Below, in pieces: positions 30,171-37,586 of a stretch of DNA of 37,586 bases (position 1 is its first letter; the number at the start of each line of letters is the position of its first letter). The stretch is taken from NCBI GenBank assembly GCA_964495825.1, contig CAZBWI010000006.1:1-37586 (forward strand), in the 5' to 3' direction. A model generated the notes under the pieces. The model was given only the letters and a program-made list of their open reading frames with translations. It had not been told where the DNA came from and made no database searches. The DNA is from CAJBLF01 sp964495825. Its GTDB lineage: Bacteria > Patescibacteriota > Gracilibacteria > Absconditabacterales > Absconditicoccaceae. The position numbers and the translations under genes were made by a program.

Positions 30171-30192
30171 AAAAAAATCCGCCGAAGGCGGA
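30171..30192 (-). terminator. rho-independent terminator of trxA/trxB
   Basis: On the minus strand there is a 5-6 bp stem tccgcc/ggcgga closed as C(TTCG)G, followed by seven T's. It lies about 95 bp past the trxA stop. The plus-strand surface protein gene ends 17 bp before it. Confidence 0.8.
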
Positions 30193-30287
30193 GTATAGTT
30201 GTTTGCATTTATAGAGATTATATAGACGTTTTTATATCTTTGTCTGTAGTTATTTTTGTTGTTTTTTGTTTTTTCTTTCGCTGGTTT

Positions 30288-30638
30288 TTAATGTTCAGCT
30301 ATTTCTTCTTTCGCTGGTGTTGAATATTCGGCTATTCTTTCTTCATAGACGGTTGGAGGATTGACTCCTATGATCCTATCTACCACTTGTCCATTTTTTA
30401 TGAAATAGACTACTGGAATAGAGGAAACTTGGAATGCTCCTGCAAGCTCTTGCTGTTCTTCGACGTTAACTTTCGCTATCTTTACGTTGGTATACTTTTC
30501 TGCTAACTGATCGATGACCGGTCACAGCATCCTGCATGGTCCGCATCGTGATGCTCGGAAATCTACTACTGATAATCCTTTGTATTCGAGAATTTCTTTT
30601 TTGAAATGATCTGTGTTTTCGATGTGAATAGTGCTCAT
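30288..30638 (-). CDS. trxA: thioredoxin with both active-site Trp replaced by Arg
   Basis: 116 residues. Thioredoxin reduces protein disulfides and is recharged by the reductase encoded upstream. The fold is clear: VVDFRASRCGPCRMLGPVID, IAKVNVEEQQELAGAFQVSSIPVVYFIKNG. The redox pair is Cys32 and Cys35 with the usual Gly-Pro between. The residues normally Trp28 and Trp31 are both Arg (CGA codons), which is unusual. cis-Pro76-equivalent 'SIPV' is kept. The C-terminal extension beyond the fold repeats (AEYSTPAKEE then AEH) and stops at TAA; the same frame continues after the stop. trxB lies 59 bp upstream on the same strand. Confidence 0.9.
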
Positions 30639-30697
30639 TACTATGATGATTAATAATAAAAAATGAATGATAATATTTTTTTTGTTTTTTTTATGAA

Positions 30698-31642
30698 TTA
30701 TTGTTGTTGTAGGTATTGTTGTACTTCAAGAGCAGCCATACATCAGCTGGCTGCCGAAGTAATAGCTTGTCTGTATTTTTTATCTGCTACGTCGCCGGCT
30801 GCAAATACTCCTTCTATATTTGTTGCTGTATGGACAGGAGCATGTTTTGTAATGATATATCCATCTTGATCGGTTGCAATCTGTCCGTTGAGAAAGTCTG
30901 TATTAGGTTTATGTCCGATAGCATAGAATAGTCCTCAGCATTCGATGATAGATTCTTCGTTTGTCTGATTATTGATGACTTTGAGTCCAGTCAATTGTTT
31001 GTCGTCGCCCAGTGCTTCTTTTGCTTCAGTAAATCGTCTGAATTCTATCTTTTCGTTGGCTTTTGCTCTATCCTGCATCACTTGCGATGCTCTGAGTTTA
31101 TCGCTTCTGACTAGAATGATTACTTTGGATGCAAAATGTGTTAGATGGATGGCTTCTTCCATAGCAACATCTCCTCATCATATTACTACTAGTACCTTAT
31201 TTCTAAATATTGGTAGTGCTCATTCGCAGATTGCACATGCAGAAATTCATTTTTGTCGGTATTCTTTTTCTCCTGGTATTCCTAAACGTTTTGCTATTGC
31301 TCCGGTTGCTATGATGACGGATTTTGCTTCATATACTTCATTCCCACTGAATACTTTTAATGGTTCACTGCTGAAATCTACTTTGTCTATTGTTTTGGTT
31401 TCTATTCTTGTTCCACAATTGATCGCTTGTTCTCTCATTCTTGCCATCAATTCTATTCCTTCAATACCTTCAGGTCGTCCGGGGAAGTTCTCTACTTTGG
31501 TTGTAGTAGTGAGTTGTCCTCCTGCCGCAACACCTCCTGCCATAAATCCTTCGAACATGAGTGGTTTGAGATTTGCTCTTGCAGTATAGATAGCTGCGGT
31601 ATGACCTGCAGGACCTGATCCTATAATGATAACATTTTCCAT
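30698..31642 (-). CDS. trxB: thioredoxin reductase
   Basis: 314 residues; six TGA codons read as Gly. This FAD/NADPH enzyme reduces thioredoxin. Visible are the FAD motif IIGSGPAGHTAAIYTARA, GGQLTTTTKVENFPG, ATGAIAKRLGIPGE, the redox pair Cys136/Cys139 in SACAICEGALP (usually CATC), the NADPH motif VIGGGDVAMEEA (two Gly from TGA) and the C-terminal FAD block GVFAAGDVADKKYRQAITSAAGCMAA. The length is normal. The nearest downstream gene is trxA, 59 bp away, so the pair is a simple redox operon ending in the terminator at 30171. Confidence 0.95.
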
Positions 31643-31714
31643 GATACTTTTTTGCTAAATAAAATACTGTAAACGAGTGTGTATGTATTTTTTTGTGTTT
31701 TTCAACTATATACT

Positions 31715-31742
31715 TTGTAAATCACTCCCCAAAATTTATAAA
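31715..31742 (+). promoter_or_regulatory. promoter of the receiver-domain gene
   Basis: TTGTAA (31715-31720), a 16-bp spacer and TATAAA (31737-31742). Just downstream is an AT-rich palindrome around 31752-31765 (ataatatatattat). The intergenic region is divergent to trxB. Confidence 0.5.
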
Positions 31743-31834
31743 ATTATCTATAATATATATTATATCATAAAAAAATGACTTGTAAATATTCTAAAAATTT
31801 CTATATAGGTGCTATTACCAATAAACATTTTATT

Positions 31835-32254
31835 ATGAGTTTTACAAAAAACATTTTGATTGTTGACGACAATAGTGATGATCAAGCATTGATTTGTCGT
31901 ATGTTCAAAAGGAGTAATCTTTCTTTTATTCCTACGTACGCTTCTTCGCTTGATGAGGCACGTCAAAAACTCTATGAACGAAAGTTTGATGTCATTACCT
32001 TGGATGGTATCCTTTCTTCATTTCCTTTTGAAGAGTTTGGATATCAACTTATCTCTGATATTCGTAAGAGCAACTCCAGAAATGCTGTAATTATTATGTT
32101 TTCTGGGGATCCTGCTTTTTTGGAGCAAGGATTGTATAATGGTGTTGATTATGTCTATTCCAAGGAACTTTTTACTATGAATATGCGTTTTGATGAAGAC
32201 TTTAAGCTGGTACCGGTTTTGGTATCACAATGAAAAATCTCTTTTTGTCTCTAA
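31835..32254 (+). CDS. stand-alone response regulator receiver domain
   Basis: 139 residues comprising only a receiver (CheY-like) domain. The acidic pocket VDDN (Asp11, Asp12), the phospho-acceptor Asp57 in VITLDGIL, the Ser90 switch in IMFSGDP and Lys110 in VYSKE are all in place, so it should accept phosphate. No output domain is attached and no histidine kinase is in the window. Reading through TGA at 32231 adds GKISFCL before the TAA. A longer start at 31775 (MTCKYSKNFY) is open but the promoter position and the canonical N-terminus favour the ATG at 31835. Confidence 0.88.
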
Positions 32255-32286
32255 AAAAATCTGTGGTTTTCCGCAGATTTTTTTTT
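32253..32286. terminator. strong terminator after the receiver gene
   Basis: The stem aaaaaaatctgtgg / ccgcagattttttt (one G-U), with a TTTT loop, is followed by T's. The T run passes directly into the TTGACA of the next promoter (32285). Confidence 0.85.
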
Positions 32287-32312
32287 GACAATGACATATA
32301 TTTTCTTATAAT
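32285..32312 (+). promoter_or_regulatory. consensus promoter of the pilin/VWA operon
   Basis: Perfect TTGACA (32285-32290), a 16-bp spacer and perfect TATAAT (32307-32312), 31 bp before the first start codon. This is the best promoter match in the window. Confidence 0.8.
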
Positions 32313-32343
32313 GTCTGTATATTTATTTTTCCTGAAATGTTCT

Positions 32344-32787
32344 ATGAAGGTAGTCTATCCCAAAAATATCAAAAAAGGTCTCTTGGCATGAATGACCTTT
32401 AGTATCGGACCATTGACCATCAATGTTGTTCAGATGTTTGTTCTTGCAGTCGGCGTGGCGCTTGCATTGGCTGCGTTCAATGGATTTTCCAAATCTTGAT
32501 CTAAGGCTGTAGGGATACTGTTTGCTATTATTATCATCATTATCTTCATTATTATTGCGTTTTTTAAAGTTTCTGAATTGTGACTTATTGCTTATATTGC
32601 AAAGATGGTTAGAAATAGCTTTTTTGACGTCAAAAAGAAATATCAGGTGAACTATGATAAGAAGAATCCTATGGATATCATAGTTGAAGAAGCCAAAACT
32701 CAAGAAGAAAAACAGATTATCGAACAAAAGGAAAATAAGTTTGATAAACAGATTCTTGCTGATATAGAGAAGAAGTGATTGATTTAA
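32344..32787 (+). CDS. PrgI/VirB3-like small membrane protein
   Basis: 147 residues; four TGA codons read as Gly. Two membrane segments (about 25-46 and 54-76) follow a basic N-terminus. The sequence around the first helix, SIGPLTINVVQMFVLAVGVAL, resembles the 'lGpLtlrq..yl..g..i' start of PrgI/VirB3-like type IV secretion proteins; this is suggestive only. The C-terminal ~60 residues are cytoplasmic, helical and charged (EEAKTQEEKQIIEQKENK). It is the first gene of the operon, and the next gene follows after 15 bp. Confidence 0.6.
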
Positions 32788-32802
32788 TATCTGATTCTTT
32801 GT

Positions 32803-33771
32803 ATGATATTTTCATTGTCTTGAATACGAATCAGTCTATTTTTGCTTGCTCTCTGCGGCGTGTTTTTCTTTTTTAATCGGAAACCGAAATTTATTGTTCC
32901 GGTTGCTTATCTTAGATACCAATATTGGCGAGTGTACAATATCCTACTTGGGATAATTTTATGTTCGGTTGTGTTGCTTCCTCTTCGTATTTCTTTTGTG
33001 AGTGATACACATGTCGTGACCGAAAAGAATCTTCCTATTCAGATTGTTCTTGATGTTTCTTTGTCTATGGCTGCAAATGATATTCAGCCAAGCAGATTCG
33101 ATGCTGCCAAACATTCTTTGATTTCTCTTGTCCAACAATTGGATGGTTACTATATCTCGTTGATTACTTTTTCATGAAAGCCTTTTGTTTTTGTACCATT
33201 TTCATCTTCATCATCCGCTATTGTACAGAAATTACATGCTATGAATCTTGGTGATTTTCCTCCTGTTCCCGAATTTCTTTGAACAGCGATTGGTGATGCA
33301 CTTCTCCTTGGTGTCAACAATCTTCAGCAGTTTGTTGATCAAGAAACATATAAACCATGAATAGTTATTTTGATTACTGATGGTGATTCAAATATAGGAT
33401 TTGATCCAGCGCAGGTGATCAAATATTATCAAAAGGTCCATGTCCCAATATTTGTACTTGGTGTCTGACAGGCTGATTTTGTTGTTGGTCTTGATACGTG
33501 GAATGATAAGGTTACCACAACAATTAATCTCTGATTACTTCAACAGCTCGCTGATAAGACGTGAGGCAAGTTTTCTAGGGTTCTTGGGAAGCAGTCGTTC
33601 GATGAATTTTTCTCTGAACTTCTGGAAACTATTGAAACTCAGCAACAGCAAAAGATCCAAAATACTTTTTGGGAACTCAATACATATCTGATCTATCTTC
33701 TTATTATCGTTCTTTTTTGACTTTTGGCTTTTAGACTTTATCTTCTTTTTCACTGACAAAAGAAGTTGTAA
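32803..33771 (+). CDS. membrane-anchored VWA-domain protein (BatA-like)
   Basis: 322 residues; ten TGA codons read as Gly. Two N-terminal membrane segments (about 8-24 and 47-62) precede a von Willebrand A domain, and one C-terminal segment lies near 295-313, the layout of BatA/BatB. The metal-ion site is complete: DVSLS (84-88), Thr161 in LGTAIGDAL and ITDGDS (191-196). VWA domains bind protein partners through a Mg2+ ion. In the family such proteins assemble or gate membrane complexes. Here it lies between a PrgI-like gene and two pilin-like genes. Confidence 0.88.
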
Positions 33772-33836
33772 TAAAAAAATTGAAAACTCTTAGTATTTTC
33801 ATATATTCTCATCATCTTTATTTATTTGCATTATTC

Positions 33837-34328
33837 ATGAAAAAGATAGCGCTCTTCATTATCGTTTGTAGTTTGTTCCTTCCGCTTGTTGGTTTTGCTC
33901 AGGATAATAGTCGATGAAAATATAGCGGTAATCCTATCCAGATTTTAGATGCTGTTGTCAGTGAAGCTAATGATGACTATAAAATTCAACAGACTGCGTT
34001 GGATGCGGCTACCGATAAACAAGGTGCATATGCAAGTCAGTATAAGATAGCAAATACCTTAGATCGGTTTAGGAACAATATCAATCCATACCTTCAATGG
34101 GCTGTATATATTTGACTTTCTGCTGCCGTTATTTTGCTCATCTACAATGGATTTTTGATGGTTACCAATGCTGTGCATAAGGAATGAGAAACCGCAAAAA
34201 TCAAAAAAAATATTATCAATATTGTCATAGGAGTTATTATTCTGACATGATTTTATTTTATTATTAGACTTACGGTCTCTATCATCAACTCTATTTTTGG
34301 TGGATATGGTGGAGATACTGGATTTTAA
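33837..34328 (+). CDS. T4SS-pilin-like two-helix protein
   Basis: 163 residues; four TGA codons read as Gly. A signal peptide (MKKIALFIIVCSLFLPLVGF, cleavage after Ala21) is followed by an exposed ~60-residue segment, then membrane helices at about 85-108 and 125-148 joined by a basic loop (KEGETAKIKKN). The pattern NPYLQWAVYIGLSAAVILLI and VIGVIILTGFYFIIRL matches what I know as CPR 'type IV secretion system pilin' (PF18895-like) proteins. These resemble VirB2 and may polymerise into a pilus. It is in the same operon as the VWA gene and the triple-module protein. Confidence 0.8.
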
Positions 34329-34334
34329 ATACAG

Positions 34335-34362
34335 CATTTAAACTTTAAAATTTAGAAATATG
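34335..34362. repeat. 7-bp-period repeat in front of the triple-pilin gene
   Basis: 7-mers catttaa, actttaa, aatttag, aaatatg. The last unit runs into the start ATG at 34360. Confidence 0.55.
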
Positions 34363-35301
34363 CATATGCTTAAGAAAGTGATACTTACCATTACGTTGCT
34401 TGTCATAGGATGATGAACTGTTTTTGCTGTTGCACCATCCTTTCAAAATAATTTTGCTAACTATCTTACCGATGCTACACCGGATAAGTATGGAAGAGTA
34501 GAAACTGTTTTCAATATCTGTATTGATAGAAATCTTTCTCTGATGGATAATATCAGAAATCTCTTTTATCCAAATCCTACTGCTGTTTCTGCATGCGGTT
34601 CTTATTCTCAATGATGACAGTTGTGGATTATTATCAGAGCATTATGATTTATTATTCTTTTTGTCTTTCTTGTAGTCACTGGAATCAATTTTATCATGAA
34701 AGCCAAGGAACCTGATGCTGCCAAAAAAGCATTTTCAAGCTTGATTTATATTCTCTATGGAGCTTTTCTCGTGTTTGGAGTGACACGAATTCTAGGTACT
34801 GTCTTGAATGTCGGTGATATCAAAGGAAGCGGTGATCTTGTTAATAGTGTCCAGAATAAATTATTCCTTCAGATATTATCATTTTTCAAGGTGCTCGCAT
34901 TTTTTGCTGCTATCATTATGCTTGTCGTCTATGGATTCAGGATGATGTCTGCTATGGACAAATCTGACAAAGTCAAAATAGCCCAAAAATGAGCTATCAA
35001 TGTCATCATTGCATTGGTAATGATCAAGGTGATCGATTATCTTTTTTATATAGCTCAGATGCCAGCATTTGGAGCCAAAGCTTCTGATATGATTGTTAAT
35101 GTTGCCATCACGTTATGATGGATTTTGTGAGCTATATTTGTGCTTGCATTGTTTTATGCATGATATCTTTTGATTACCTCTTCCGGCAAGGAAGAAGCTA
35201 TGAAAAAGGCGAAATCTGTCATCGTAAATATTTTCATCGTTACATTGGTGATATTTCTCTTTTTGCTCATTGTTTATCAAATATTCAACGAATTCGCATA
35301 A
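34360..35301 (+). CDS. protein with three fused T4SS-pilin-like modules
   Basis: 313 residues; eleven TGA codons read as Gly. A signal peptide (TITLLVIGGGTVFAVA) is followed by an exposed ~60-residue region with two or more cysteines, then three copies of a helix - loop - helix unit, about 88-148, 168-232 and 245-310. Each unit has a hydrophobic helix with a G.Y/N-F or YGF/AGY end, a charged 'K..(A/K)..A' loop (KEPDAAKKA, KSDKVKIAQK, GKEEAMKKAK) and a second helix rich in Ile/Val. The single-unit protein just upstream has the same layout. Together they suggest a pilin-like protein enlarged by duplication. A start at 34366 is also possible. Confidence 0.8.
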
Positions 35302-35422
35302 TTGACATATACTCGATAGCCATTTTTCCTCTTGCAATTATTGTCTAAAATACTATATACTTATCCTAGGCCCGAGGAGGGACTGTTTTTTTTGCTCTTT
35401 GGCAGGAAAAATAGCTTGTTTT

Positions 35423-35495
35423 GCTCCCGTAGTTCAGTTGGATAGAACGACTCTCTCCTAAGGAGTAAACACAGGTTCGACTCCTGTCGGGGGTA
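35423..35495 (+). tRNA. tRNA-Arg (anticodon CCU)
   Basis: A 73-nt tRNA. The acceptor arm gctcccg pairs with cgggggt (two G-U). The D arm contains gttcagttggatagaac. The anticodon stem actct/ggagt (one G-U) encloses ctcctaa, giving anticodon CCU, which reads AGG. The T arm is caggttcgactcctg. No CCA is encoded. It lies between the pilin operon and rpsO. Confidence 0.93.
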
Positions 35496-35505
35496 TAGAG
35501 AATGC

Positions 35506-35526
35506 AGAGTTTAGAATTTAGCAATT
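35506..35526. repeat. short 7-bp-period repeat after tRNA-Arg
   Basis: 7-mers agagttt, agaattt, agcaatt. A loosely complementary stretch (aactctaagttcttaagt) follows at 35540-35557. Confidence 0.4.
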
Positions 35527-35637
35527 ATTCCTACATTTGAACTCTAAGTTCTTAAGTAAGGCATTACCAAATACGGCTAAACACTGTTGGTTTTGTTTTA
35601 CATCATCATCTTTTATTTTTTTAATCTTATTTTTACT

Positions 35638-35904
35638 ATGCCAAAAAAAACAACAAAAGCTACTGAAGCTGAGTCATTTAAGCTTCATGACAATGACACG
35701 GGATCTGTAGAAGTACAGATTGGTATTCTTACCAATGAGATTACTGAATTGCAAAATCATCTCGCTACTCACAAGAAGGATTTTGATGCTAAAAGATCTT
35801 TGCTCAAAAAGGTTGCGAGAAGAAGAGCATTCCTTAAGTATTTGAAATCTAAGAAGTTGTCTACGTACAACAAGATATCAAAAGCAGTGAATGTTAAAGT
35901 ATAA
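35638..35904 (+). CDS. rpsO: 30S ribosomal protein S15
   Basis: 88 residues, the standard length, without TGA codons. S15 binds the central domain of 16S rRNA. The signature DTGSVEVQIGILTNEITELQNHL, split here as DTGSVEVQIG followed by ILTNEITEL, and LLKKVARRRAFLKYLKSK are clear. The ATG at 35638 is chosen over an upstream in-frame ATG at 35587 because it gives MPKKTTKATEAESFKL, the family start, and follows the T-rich leader. pnp, its usual neighbour, is not present. A terminator follows. Confidence 0.95.
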   Translation: MPKKTTKATEAESFKLHDNDTGSVEVQIGILTNEITELQNHLATHKKDFDAKRSLLKKVARRRAFLKYLKSKKLSTYNKISKAVNVKV

Positions 35905-35911
35905 TCTAATG

Positions 35912-35946
35912 CTCAAACGCTTAAACGTTTAACCGTTGAAGCGATT
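35912..35946. repeat. 7-bp-period repeat that forms a terminator
   Basis: 7-mers ctcaaac, gcttaaa, cgtttaa, ccgttga, agcgatt. The same bases fold into the terminator listed at 35918. Confidence 0.55.
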
Positions 35947-35950
35947 TTTG
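35918..35950 (+). terminator. rho-independent terminator after rpsO
   Basis: A 10-bp stem with one A-G mismatch, cgcttaaacg (35918-35927) / cgttgaagcg (35934-35943), a six-base loop, then five T's (35945-35949). The S1 gene starts 39 bp further on. Confidence 0.75.
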
Positions 35951-35988
35951 AAAGCATATTTTTATTTTTCTAACGTTTTATATTACTA

Positions 35989-37410
35989 ATGACTACTACA
36001 AATATCACAGAGCAATTGCGCTCTGGTCAAATATTCGTTCCTGTAATCAAGGAGTGACAGAAAGTGAAAGGAACTGTTCTCAAAGTCATTGAAAATGGTG
36101 TGCTTGTGGATTGTGACAATAATGCATTCACATGAGTTATTTTATCAAAGGAAGTGAAGGAACTTGAAAGGTCAGGATATGACTTAGAGCCAGGAAGAGA
36201 AATCGAAGTTGAGATCGTAAATACCAATATCAGACATGAAGATGGTCACTATATCGTTTCTATCACTAAACTTCTTCAATATGATGTATGGAAATCTATT
36301 ATCAAGAAATTTGAGGCTGATGACATCATTACGGTTATCCCTACTGAAGCCAATCTGGGATGATTGCTGGTCGATATGCATGGTATCAAGTGATTTGTCC
36401 CATTATCTCAATTAGCTCCTATCCATTATCCTAGGGTAGAGGATGGAGATCAGGAAGTTATCTTCGAAAAGCTTTTGGAGCTTATCGGAAAGGAATTGAA
36501 GGTCAGAATTATCAATATCGATGAAGAGGAAAAAAGAATTGTCTTATCAGAAAGAGAAGCATTGAAAGAGGAAAGAGAAAATATTTTGAAGGATCTTGAG
36601 GTCGGAAAGGTGTATGATGGAGTTATCAGCGGACTTTCTTCTTATGGATTATTTGTTACGATCGGAGGAACTGTTGAAGGATTGGTTCATATTTCTGAAA
36701 TTACCTATGGACACGTCAATAATATTGAGAAGCTTGGAAAAATCGGTGATAAGATTAGTGTCAAGGTTATTGGACTTGAGAATGGAAAAATTTCTTTATC
36801 AAGCAAGAAGTTGAAGGACGATCCATGGACTGAATTACCAAAGCATTACAAGGTCGGTGATATCATCGAGGGCGAGGTTATTAGGTTCGTTCCATATGGA
36901 GTGTTTGTCAGAGTGTTCCAAGATATTAATGGTCTCGTCCACTTAAGCGAGCTTTCTCAGAAGTCTATTCAAAATCCTAATGAAGTTGTAAGAATATGAC
37001 AAATTGTTAAGACAAAAATTATTTTGCTGGATCCTAAGAATAGAAAGATTGGATTGAGTATGAAGGGCATCTGAGATGATACTGATGTTGCAGTAGAAAA
37101 AAAGGTAACCAAGCAATCTGTTGCTAACACACAGGAAGCTTCTGATACTGAAGTTGTTCAAGAACAATCTGTAAAAAAGTTTGAAGGCAAAGGATTAGCT
37201 GGTGTTGTCAAGAAACTTTCTGAGGAGAAACTTGAAGACAAAGCAAAGAGAATCACTGAGAAGCTTGAGAAGAATCCTGACAAAAAAGATAAAGTTGTCG
37301 AGAAAGAAAAAAAATCTTCTACAAAAAAAACAACCACCAAAAAGGTTGTCACAGATAAGGAAGAAAAACCAGCAAAAAAAACTACTACAAAAAAGACTAC
37401 CAAAAAATAA
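35989..37410 (+). CDS. rpsA: 30S ribosomal protein S1 (four S1 domains)
   Basis: 473 residues; about seven TGA codons read as Gly. S1 holds mRNA on the 30S subunit. Four OB-fold S1 domains are visible, about 20-95, 105-185, 203-272 (VGKVYDGVISGLSSYGLFV..GGTVEGLVHISEI) and 288-358 (VGDIIEGEVIRFVPYGVFV..INGLVHLSEL). The last two are the most canonical. The tail from about 365 is lysine-rich with repeats of KKTTTKK and no S1 fold. Few-domain S1 proteins occur in several phyla. Lack of Shine-Dalgarno sites in this window fits reliance on S1-type mRNA binding. The following terminator ends the transcript. Confidence 0.93.
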
Positions 37411-37426
37411 TACGTCTTGAGTATGT

Positions 37427-37461
37427 AGTTTAAGGATTGAAGATTGTAGTTTCTAGTCTAG
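37427..37461. repeat. 7-bp-period repeat after the S1 gene
   Basis: 7-mers agtttaa, ggattga, agattgt, agtttct, agtctag, between the S1 stop and its terminator. Confidence 0.5.
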
Positions 37462-37476
37462 ATTTTTAATTCAACG

Positions 37477-37528
37477 AATACCGTATGTCTCCCGTCTCGG
37501 CGGGTAAGCCTGACTGCGGTATTTTTTT
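37477..37528 (+). terminator. long terminator with a nested hairpin after S1
   Basis: The outer stem aataccg (37477-37483) / cggtatt (37517-37523) is followed by a T run. An inner hairpin cccg...cggg (37491-37504) lies inside. It is more elaborate than the other terminators and unusually GC-rich for this window. Confidence 0.7.
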
Positions 37529-37544
37529 ATCCATTGATTTTTGA

Positions 37545-37550
37545 TATAAT
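37545..37550 (+). promoter_or_regulatory. -10 box before the last gene
   Basis: A consensus TATAAT 10 bp before the ATG at 37561. No clear -35 box was found. If used, the transcript would have almost no leader. Confidence 0.4.
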
Positions 37551-37560
37551 TTTTCTTAAA

Positions 37561-37586
37561 ATGTCAAATAAACAAAAATATAAAAC
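37561..37586 (+). CDS. start of a gene cut by the window edge
   Basis: ATG followed by eight codons (MSNKQKYK) without a stop, placed after a TATAAT box and the S1 terminator. Too short to identify. Confidence 0.4.

Noticed and set aside
30972..31589. A 205-codon open frame on the plus strand
   Set aside because: It is the antisense shadow of trxB, whose motifs are unambiguous on the minus strand.
35360..35400. GC-rich stretch followed by T's before tRNA-Arg as a terminator
   Set aside because: I could not find a convincing stem; only a CCTAGG palindrome and a 4-bp pairing.

Overview
This window reads cleanly only when UGA is translated as glycine (genetic code 25). With the standard code almost every gene breaks into pieces. 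With UGA as Gly the pieces join into full-length proteins, and the UGA codons fall on family-invariant glycines, for example four of them within codons 140-148 of CTP synthase. No gene in the window ends in TGA; all end in TAA or TAG. The code, the AT-rich composition, the small ribosomal proteins with no Shine-Dalgarno sequences in front of them and the large share of surface and membrane proteins point to a Candidate Phyla Radiation bacterium of the Absconditabacteria (SR1) or Gracilibacteria (BD1-5/GN02) group. The window alone does not decide which.

Layout. 1-3.8 kb (minus strand): the 5' end of an IS1595-like transposase running off the left edge, a small DUF5652-like membrane protein, ruvB, a two-helix membrane protein and a secreted SLH-domain protein. 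4.0-5.7 kb (plus): ndk, rpmE and a membrane protein with a PH-like domain. 5.7-9.2 kb: a metallophosphoesterase (minus), a PEBP/YbhB protein (plus) and murC (minus). 9.3-11.6 kb (plus): tRNA-Leu, ssb, lepB, a second PH-like membrane protein and a small heat-shock protein. 11.6-15.4 kb: a polysaccharide block with an O-antigen ligase/polymerase-like protein (minus), a family 2 glycosyltransferase (plus), a probably decayed stretch, and a polysaccharide pyruvyl transferase-like protein (minus). 15.5-18.8 kb (minus): an unrecognised 872-residue protein and a 198-residue neighbour. 18.9-21.2 kb (plus): tRNA-Ser, tRNA-Met, rpmG, rpsP, two membrane proteins and a ferredoxin. 21.3-24.1 kb (minus): a 956-residue secreted protein with PKD and thrombospondin type 3-like calcium repeats. 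24.3-26.7 kb (plus): pyrG and a gene coding only the C-terminal half of UvrB. 26.7-28.5 kb (minus): two MscS channels. 28.7-30.2 kb (plus): a membrane-anchored surface protein. 30.3-31.6 kb (minus): trxA and trxB. 31.8-32.3 kb (plus): a stand-alone response-regulator receiver. 32.3-35.3 kb (plus): an operon with a consensus promoter coding a PrgI/VirB3-like protein, a VWA protein, a T4SS-pilin-like protein and a protein with three fused pilin-like modules. 35.4-37.4 kb (plus): tRNA-Arg, rpsO and an S1 protein. The first codons of another gene begin at 37561.

The most interesting signals are the operon at 32.3-35.3 kb, the half-length UvrB, a thioredoxin in which both active-site tryptophans are arginine, and a previously unnamed pattern: at eleven places, ten between genes and one inside a gene, the DNA has an approximate 7-bp period, with a different 7-bp unit at each place. 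Promoters where recognisable are TTGACA/TTGAAA-like with a 16-bp spacer to TATAAT. Translation starts lack Shine-Dalgarno sequences and usually follow a T-rich tract.
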